Below, one piece after another: positions 59,661 to 64,000 of a DNA stretch of 64,000 nucleotides (the stretch's first letter is position 1; every line of letters starts with the position of its first letter). A program made the translations under genes and the position numbers. The stretch lies in assembly GCA_920105625.2 (NCBI GenBank), contig OV050030.1, positions 408,161,034 through 408,225,033 on the forward strand, given 5' to 3'. The DNA is from Clusia tigrina (taxonomy: Eukaryota; Arthropoda; Insecta; Diptera; Clusiidae). The notes under the pieces were generated by a model. It did no database searches. It was not told the DNA's origin and saw only the letters and a list, made by a program, of their open reading frames with translations.

Positions 59661-60416
59661 GCAAGCACATGTGACAATTTTTTTCTCCAAAAATTGTTAT
59701 TGTATCGATTGAAAATCGAAGCAACCCCCGATAAACCTACAGCACTGGTCTCTATTACACAGCACACTTAGTGCCATATTTATGGCCAAGAGAGGAAAGG
59801 CCATGTAGCAAAGAATAACAAAAACCAAATAAGAAGAAGGAAAATTCAAACAGCTAACTTCATCGCAATTGCTTAACAAGGCAAAATTTGTTGAATTATG
59901 ATATAGTGCCGCTGAGTAGCCGCAGCAACAATTTGCTTCGCAGTTGCTCCCTCTTTGCATGCTTCCTGCTGCACACGTTTCACATGAGCACCTCCAAGTG
60001 GTGGAGCGCGCTTTCCCCAATGTAAATGCCGATTTTGTGGTTGCTACTTCTGGATGCAGCATATGCGGCGAGGTTTTTAATATTGTTGTTGACACGTTGT
60101 TTTTGTTGCCGTTGTTGCTGCACCAATATTGCAGCATTGTCTACACATGTTGAACACAGTGTACGAGTACGCATCATTTGTGGAAACATTGGTAGATGAT
60201 TTACATACGTGCACATTCCTAGCAACACTATTAGAAAGAGTTTATTTTGGAAGTGAAAGAATGTGTAATTGAATAAAATCGTATGTTTCAAATAGAGTCT
60301 AGAATACTACATGATACTAAACTACTTTAGAAGGAGGAAAATTGTTGAATTCTTCAATATTTTGGTACAACTGATTATAAATATCAAAATTTCTAATGAT
60401 TGTGCCACATCGATTC
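59661..60416. other. Unannotated intergenic sequence
   Basis: Holds a 146-codon Cys-rich minus-strand frame (59697-60137) and overlapping frames in other registers. No family motif or splice evidence supports a gene. Confidence 0.4.
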
Positions 60417-60575
60417 TGTTATAGGCTTATGATATTGAAACGTGATTGCATATCAGTGAAACGGGATAGCATATTTTTAGGATCCCATCTGGAGAATGAG
60501 TGCCCCCTGTGAGTCAAGATGCGAACTATTCGAATAAAAGCTTATTCAAGAACCATCTGTCGGTAATATCAAAAA

Positions 60576-60643
60576 GAATATTCTCGACTTCTGTCGAAGA
60601 GGATAGAAGCTTCTAGAATATACGAGAATAGCGTGGAAGTTTC
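60576..60643. promoter_or_regulatory. Heat-shock-element-like array in the LTR
   Basis: Alternating GAA/TTC pentamers stand in exact 5-bp register: GAA 60576, TTC 60581, GAA 60596, GAA 60606, TTC 60611, GAA 60616, GAA 60626, GAA 60636, TTC 60641, with one-mismatch units between (gac 60586, tac 60621). The core gaagcttctagaa (60606-60618) is a perfect three-unit HSE (nGAAnnTTCnnGAAn). It lies 20-90 bp upstream of the TATA box, the expected position for heat shock factor sites. Confidence 0.7.
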
Positions 60644-60663
60644 TACACCAACCATTCGAAAAC

Positions 60664-60670
60664 TATAAAA
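60664..60670 (+). promoter_or_regulatory. TATA box of the Ty3/gypsy LTR
   Basis: TATAAAA within aactataaaagcgac, about 360 bp upstream of the primer-binding site. Transcription would start near 60690-60700. Its spacing from the HSE array supports an LTR promoter. Confidence 0.65.
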
Positions 60671-61027
60671 GCGACAAGACTGTTCAAAGTGGAATACAGT
60701 AGATCAGAGATCGTAAAAGTGTGTACAGCAGGCATTTTAATCGAAGCAGCAGTATTTGTGATTTACAAAGTGGTGAAATTCATTAGTAAATAAAGTGACT
60801 AATGGTTTGTGAAATAAAGTGCAAGTAATAACTAAGTAAACTTTAAGCCTAATATTAAATGTGTAAATAGCAATAATTAAATAAAGCTAATTATTTTAAT
60901 TTAACCAGCGATTGTTTGATTACTACACAATCCAGTGGTACGAGTCCGAGTACAGAGAGTTAGAGGAATTGTCAGGAGGGCAATTTTGTAACAGAGTAAA
61001 TTGTCAAGAGGGCAATTTCGTAACAAT

Positions 61028-61045
61028 TGGTGTCAGAAGTGGGAT
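61028..61045 (+). other. Primer-binding site (tRNA-Leu type)
   Basis: TGGTGTCAGAAGTGGGAT begins two bases after the LTR end. It is complementary to a CCA-terminated tRNA 3' end (ATCCCACTTCTGACACCA) that I recall as insect tRNA-Leu. Position and the leading TGG are strong support; the tRNA identity is from memory. Confidence 0.8.
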
Positions 61046-61064
61046 TGTGTATCTGTGATAAACA

Positions 61065-62486
61065 ATGGTTAAATTTGAAAAACTGAGATTGGAGCAGCTC
61101 AAGAAGGAGCTTGAGCGTTTAAATTTGCAAACACAAGGGCTTAAAGCGGAGCTGCAGGTGCGATTAAGAAGCGCTTTAGAGGAGCAGGGTATAGATGTCG
61201 ATGAGCATGAATTCCAATGTGAAGAGGCAACGACATCTCGACACGAAGAAACACCGCAAGAAACTAACACGGGTAACTTTGACATGAGCGCACTTATCGG
61301 GATAATGCAATCCTTTAAACAGGATATGCAGCAGTTACATCAAAGATCTCAAGCAGCCGAAGAGAGAATGCAGCAGAGAGATGAGAAGATGCAGCAGCAG
61401 TTACAACAAAATTCTCAAGCAGCCGATGAGAAGATGCAGTTGCGAGATGAGAGGATGCAGCAGCAATTACAACAAAATGCTCAAGCTGTAAAGGAACAGT
61501 TACAACAAAATGCTCAAGCTGTCAAGGAGGAAGTCAAAGAGCAATTACAGCAGAGTGAAATACGACTCGCTCTATTAGCGGAACAAAACTCACAGCAGAT
61601 GAAAGAAATGTCCGAAATGGTAGACAGGAAGGTTTGTGATATTCAGACACGGCAGGAATCGTTCGAAAAATGTGTAGAACAAAAATTCATTGCGAACGAG
61701 CAAAAGCAAAACGAATTTAAGCAACAAATAGAGCAAAGAATTCACCTACTACAGGAAGGTGCATTGCCTGTGCCAGCTTTATCCTCAATAAAACTGAAGC
61801 CTCCTACCTATGATGGAACTACCACATTTAGTGTCTTCAGAATGCAGTTTGAGACTACCGCTAGCACAAATGGTTGGAGTGCTCGCGAAAAAGTGGCTGC
61901 ATTAACAGTTTCATTGAAAGGTGCTGCCGCTGATGTGCTTCAAACTATCTCAGAAAGTGAGCGAGACTGCTATGAAAGCTTGATGAATGCCGTTCAGCGC
62001 AAGTATGGTAGTGAACACCGGAAGCAGATGTACCAAGTAGAGCTACGAACACGGGTACAAAAGAGTGGTGAGTCTCTTCAACAGTTTGCGGCGGAAGTGG
62101 AGCGGTTGGCTCATCTTGCCTACCCAGGAGAGATCACTGAGAGGTGTATGATGGACACCTTCGTATATGGCATTCGCGATGCGGAGATAAAGCGTTCTGC
62201 AATAACTAATCCGAAAGCTACATATATGGAGACAGTAGCTAGCGCTTTAACTTCAGAGACAGCAGCCTTGGTGTGCCAGCCAGTATACAGAGCCCGTCAG
62301 GTACAAGTCGAAAGCGGCCAAAGTTTCACGGGCAAATGTTTCACCTGCGGAGAGGTCGGACACATGGCCCGTAATTGCCAATCGAGACGGAAACGTTCTA
62401 GATCACGCTCACCGGTAAGACCTCCAAAGCAAGTCAGATTCCAAAGTAGGGAATCAGAAAATGTTGAAAAGTCGTCGACAAACTAG
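61065..62486 (+). CDS. Ty3/gypsy Gag with SAP-like N-terminus and zinc knuckle
   Basis: 473 codons from an ATG 19 bp after the primer site to TAG. The order is a SAP-like helix-extended-helix (EKLRLEQLKKELERLNLQTQ, about residues 5-40), then an acidic linker. Next is a Gln-rich coiled coil (about residues 95-180) made of imperfect repeats of (M)QQQLQQN(A/S)QA and (R)DE(K/R)MQ. A capsid-like core (LKPPTYDGTTTFSVF onward, about 245-400) follows, then one CCHC knuckle at residues 425-438 (CFTCGEVGHMARNC) and an Arg/Ser-rich basic tail (RRKRSRSRSP). It would form the particle shell and bind the element's RNA. No stops or frameshifts. Confidence 0.93.
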   Translation: MVKFEKLRLEQLKKELERLNLQTQGLKAELQVRLRSALEEQGIDVDEHEFQCEEATTSRHEETPQETNTGNFDMSALIGIMQSFKQDMQQLHQRSQAAEERMQQRDEKMQQQLQQNSQAADEKMQLRDERMQQQLQQNAQAVKEQLQQNAQAVKEEVKEQLQQSEIRLALLAEQNSQQMKEMSEMVDRKVCDIQTRQESFEKCVEQKFIANEQKQNEFKQQIEQRIHLLQEGALPVPALSSIKLKPPTYDGTTTFSVFRMQFETTASTNGWSAREKVAALTVSLKGAAADVLQTISESERDCYESLMNAVQRKYGSEHRKQMYQVELRTRVQKSGESLQQFAAEVERLAHLAYPGEITERCMMDTFVYGIRDAEIKRSAITNPKATYMETVASALTSETAALVCQPVYRARQVQVESGQSFTGKCFTCGEVGHMARNCQSRRKRSRSRSPVRPPKQVRFQSRESENVEKSSTN

Positions 62487-64000
62487 ATGGAGTCAGTCTC
62501 GAGGGGCTTGATCTGACTCCCACAACATGTAGCCCCAGAATCTTCGTTTCTCAGATGGCACGGAAAATCAACAGCCTAACTGTCGACAGCGTGGTAAATG
62601 GAAGAAAAATCGTGGTAACATTGGATACGGGTGCATCACATTCCATAATTAGAAGGGATCTCGTTCGGGGAATTGAACCGCTTCAGGGAATAAGATTGCG
62701 TACGGCAACTGGAGATGATGCACCGGTACTGGGAAAAGTTACACGGAAAATCACTATCGGTACCACAACAGTGAAGCACGAGTTTGTAGTTGCGGATATT
62801 GTGGACGAATTAATCTTAGGTGTGGATTTTATGATTCGGAATAGATTCACCCTAGATTTGAAATGCCGAACGTTGAAGTATGCGAACACCGAAATACCGT
62901 TATCCGTTGGTGAGGATAAGTATGGAGGTATCCGACAAGCCATTGTATCGCGGCGGACAAAAATCCCAGCAAAGTCAGAGGCAGTCATATGGGCCAAAAT
63001 GGACGGAGATGTGGAGAGGAACAAGTTGTGGGTTGTGGAGACTGATGAAAAATTCGCACTGGATGACATCATAATTGGAAAAACCCTCGTAGAAGAACAG
63101 CAGAACAGAATAGTGCCAGTAAGAGTGGTCAATCTTGCAAATTCCGCTAAAACCATAGAGAAAGGACAGATAATTGGAAATTGCCGGGCAATTTCGGCAA
63201 TTGTAAACTGTGAAAGCCAGCCGCGAGACACAAAAATGAAGATACCAGCTGATAAAAAGGTACTCGACGATCTTACGAAAGAATGGAGCAAAGACTTATC
63301 CACAGAGCAGAGGAGGACTGCCAGCCAACTTTTGGCAAGACATTGGTCAGTATTTGCTGAAAAGGGTAAAAACGAAGGCAGAACAAAGATGGTGAAACAC
63401 ACAATCAACACTGGTGATGCCAAACCCATTCGTCAAGCGTCAAGAAGAGTACCTCTGGCAAAGAGAGAAGAGGTGAATGTATTGCTGAAGGAAATGCATC
63501 AGAACAACGTCATAGAGCCATCAGCGAGCCCCTGGAGTTCTCCAGTGGTATTAGTCAAGAAGAAGGATGGCTCCACACGTTTCTGTGTAGATTATCGTAA
63601 ACTAAATGAGGTAACGAAGAAAGATAGTTATCCATTACCTCGAATCGACGATACGTTGGACACACTTTCTGGTTCAAATTGGTTCTCAACGCTGGATTTA
63701 CAAAGCGGATATTGGCAAGTGGCAGTAGACGACCAAGACAAGGAAAAGACAGCATTCAGCGCCGGTGATGGACTATGGCAATTTTTGGTAATGCCATTCG
63801 GACTGTGTAATGCTCCAGCTACATTTGAACGCCTAATGGAACATGTGCTAAAGGGCCTCCACTGGAAAACGTGTCTGGTGTACCTAGATGATATCATCGT
63901 TATGGGAAAGGACTTCGAGGACCACTTGAAGAATTTGGAAGAAGTATTGATGCGATTAGGAGCTTCAGGGTTGAAGCTGAGCGCAAAGAAATGCTCGTTC
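62468..64000 (+). CDS. Ty3/gypsy Pol (protease and reverse transcriptase), partial
   Basis: Frame -1 relative to gag, open from just after a TGA at 62465-62467 and continuing past the window edge; its first ATG is at 62555. The 19-nt overlap with gag (62468-62486) suggests expression by -1 frameshifting, or reinitiation at 62555. Aspartic protease: VTLDTGASHSIIRR at about 62609-62650. Reverse transcriptase: IEPSASPWSSPVVLVKKKDG (about 63510-63570), FCVDYRKLN, STLDLQSGYWQV, MPFGLCNAPATFERLM and the catalytic VYLDDII (about 63879-63900). No stop was found in 1.5 kb. RNase H and integrase should follow beyond 64000. Confidence 0.92.

Larger units (their letters stand above)
60417..61025 (+). repeat. 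Probable 5' LTR of the Ty3/gypsy element
   Basis: The right end is fixed at TAACA, two bases before the primer-binding site. The left end is proposed at TGTTA (60417), which pairs as a 5-bp terminal inverted repeat. Without the 3' LTR or the target duplication the left edge is uncertain. It contains an HSE-like array, a TATA box, and near its right end two 32-bp tandem units (60967-60998 and 60999-61030, each starting aattgtca(g/a)gagggcaattt) that run through the LTR/leader junction. Confidence 0.6.
60417..64000 (+). mobile_element. Ty3/gypsy LTR retrotransposon, right end outside window
   Basis: From left to right: a 5' LTR (about 60417-61025), a tRNA-Leu-type primer site, gag with a zinc knuckle (61065-62486), and pol starting with protease and continuing into reverse transcriptase to the window edge. 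No stop was found in pol across 1.5 kb and gag is intact, so this copy may be complete and recent. Order PR-RT and the motifs LDTGAS and VYLDDII assign it to Ty3/gypsy. The clade was not determined. RNase H, integrase, any env and the 3' LTR would lie beyond 64000. Confidence 0.9.

Noticed and set aside
59697..60137. 146-codon Cys-rich minus-strand frame
   Set aside because: The cysteines come from GCA/GCAACA-type repeats read in this register, overlapping frames exist on both strands, and no secretion signal or conserved spacing is seen.
62683..63429. 248-codon minus-strand frame near the right edge
   Set aside because: Shadow of the pol frame on the opposite strand, which carries clear protease and RT motifs.

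Overview
The window looks like AT-rich, transposon-dense euchromatin of a higher fly, most likely a tephritid fruit fly. The evidence is one intron-rich metazoan gene with compact dipteran-style splice sites, many degenerate LOA/R1/I-type LINE 3' ends with short repeat tails, mariner/Tc1 relics, BEL/Pao and Ty3/gypsy LTR elements, and long tandem arrays. The species call is inference. No bacterial features, CRISPR arrays, rRNA or tRNA genes were seen.

The one convincing host gene lies on the + strand from about 18712 to 38640. It has 13 exons whose splice phases all join, giving a 723-residue receptor-type guanylyl cyclase of the NIT family. The order is a Thr/Ser-rich N-terminus, TM1, a NIT (nitrate/nitrite-sensing) extracellular region, TM2, a short signalling helix, and a class III cyclase domain with every catalytic residue present. 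It has no kinase-homology domain. Introns 1 (9.2 kb), 2 (3.6 kb) and 7 (2.2 kb) are filled with LINE relics, a solo LTR, an AT tract and a 229-bp tandem array.

Left flank (1-18700): tandem arrays at 735-1168 and 3030-3727; a LINE relic at 5.7-7.25 kb carrying a C-rich minisatellite; an almost intact BEL/Pao retrotransposon on the minus strand at 7606-14852, with 445-bp LTRs, a 5-bp target duplication and a tRNA-Tyr-type primer site; and two inverted LINE tails flanking a dead mariner transposase at 16.83-18.45 kb.

Right flank (38640-64000): mostly relics. These are a LINE with an R4/Dong-like C-terminus, a 1.4-kb purine-rich minisatellite invaded by a 401-bp TTAA-flanked MITE, six to seven LOA/jockey-type LINE fragments (one with a tiny antisense copy of its own family nested in it), a second solo LTR, a Tc1/mariner relic, and a 121-bp TA tract. 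The window ends inside a Ty3/gypsy element (about 60417 to beyond 64000) with an intact gag, a pol frame open to the edge, and an LTR carrying a long in-register heat-shock-element array just upstream of its TATA box.

All calls come from reading the sequence and the translated frames. No alignments or database searches were run. Boundaries of relics are approximate.
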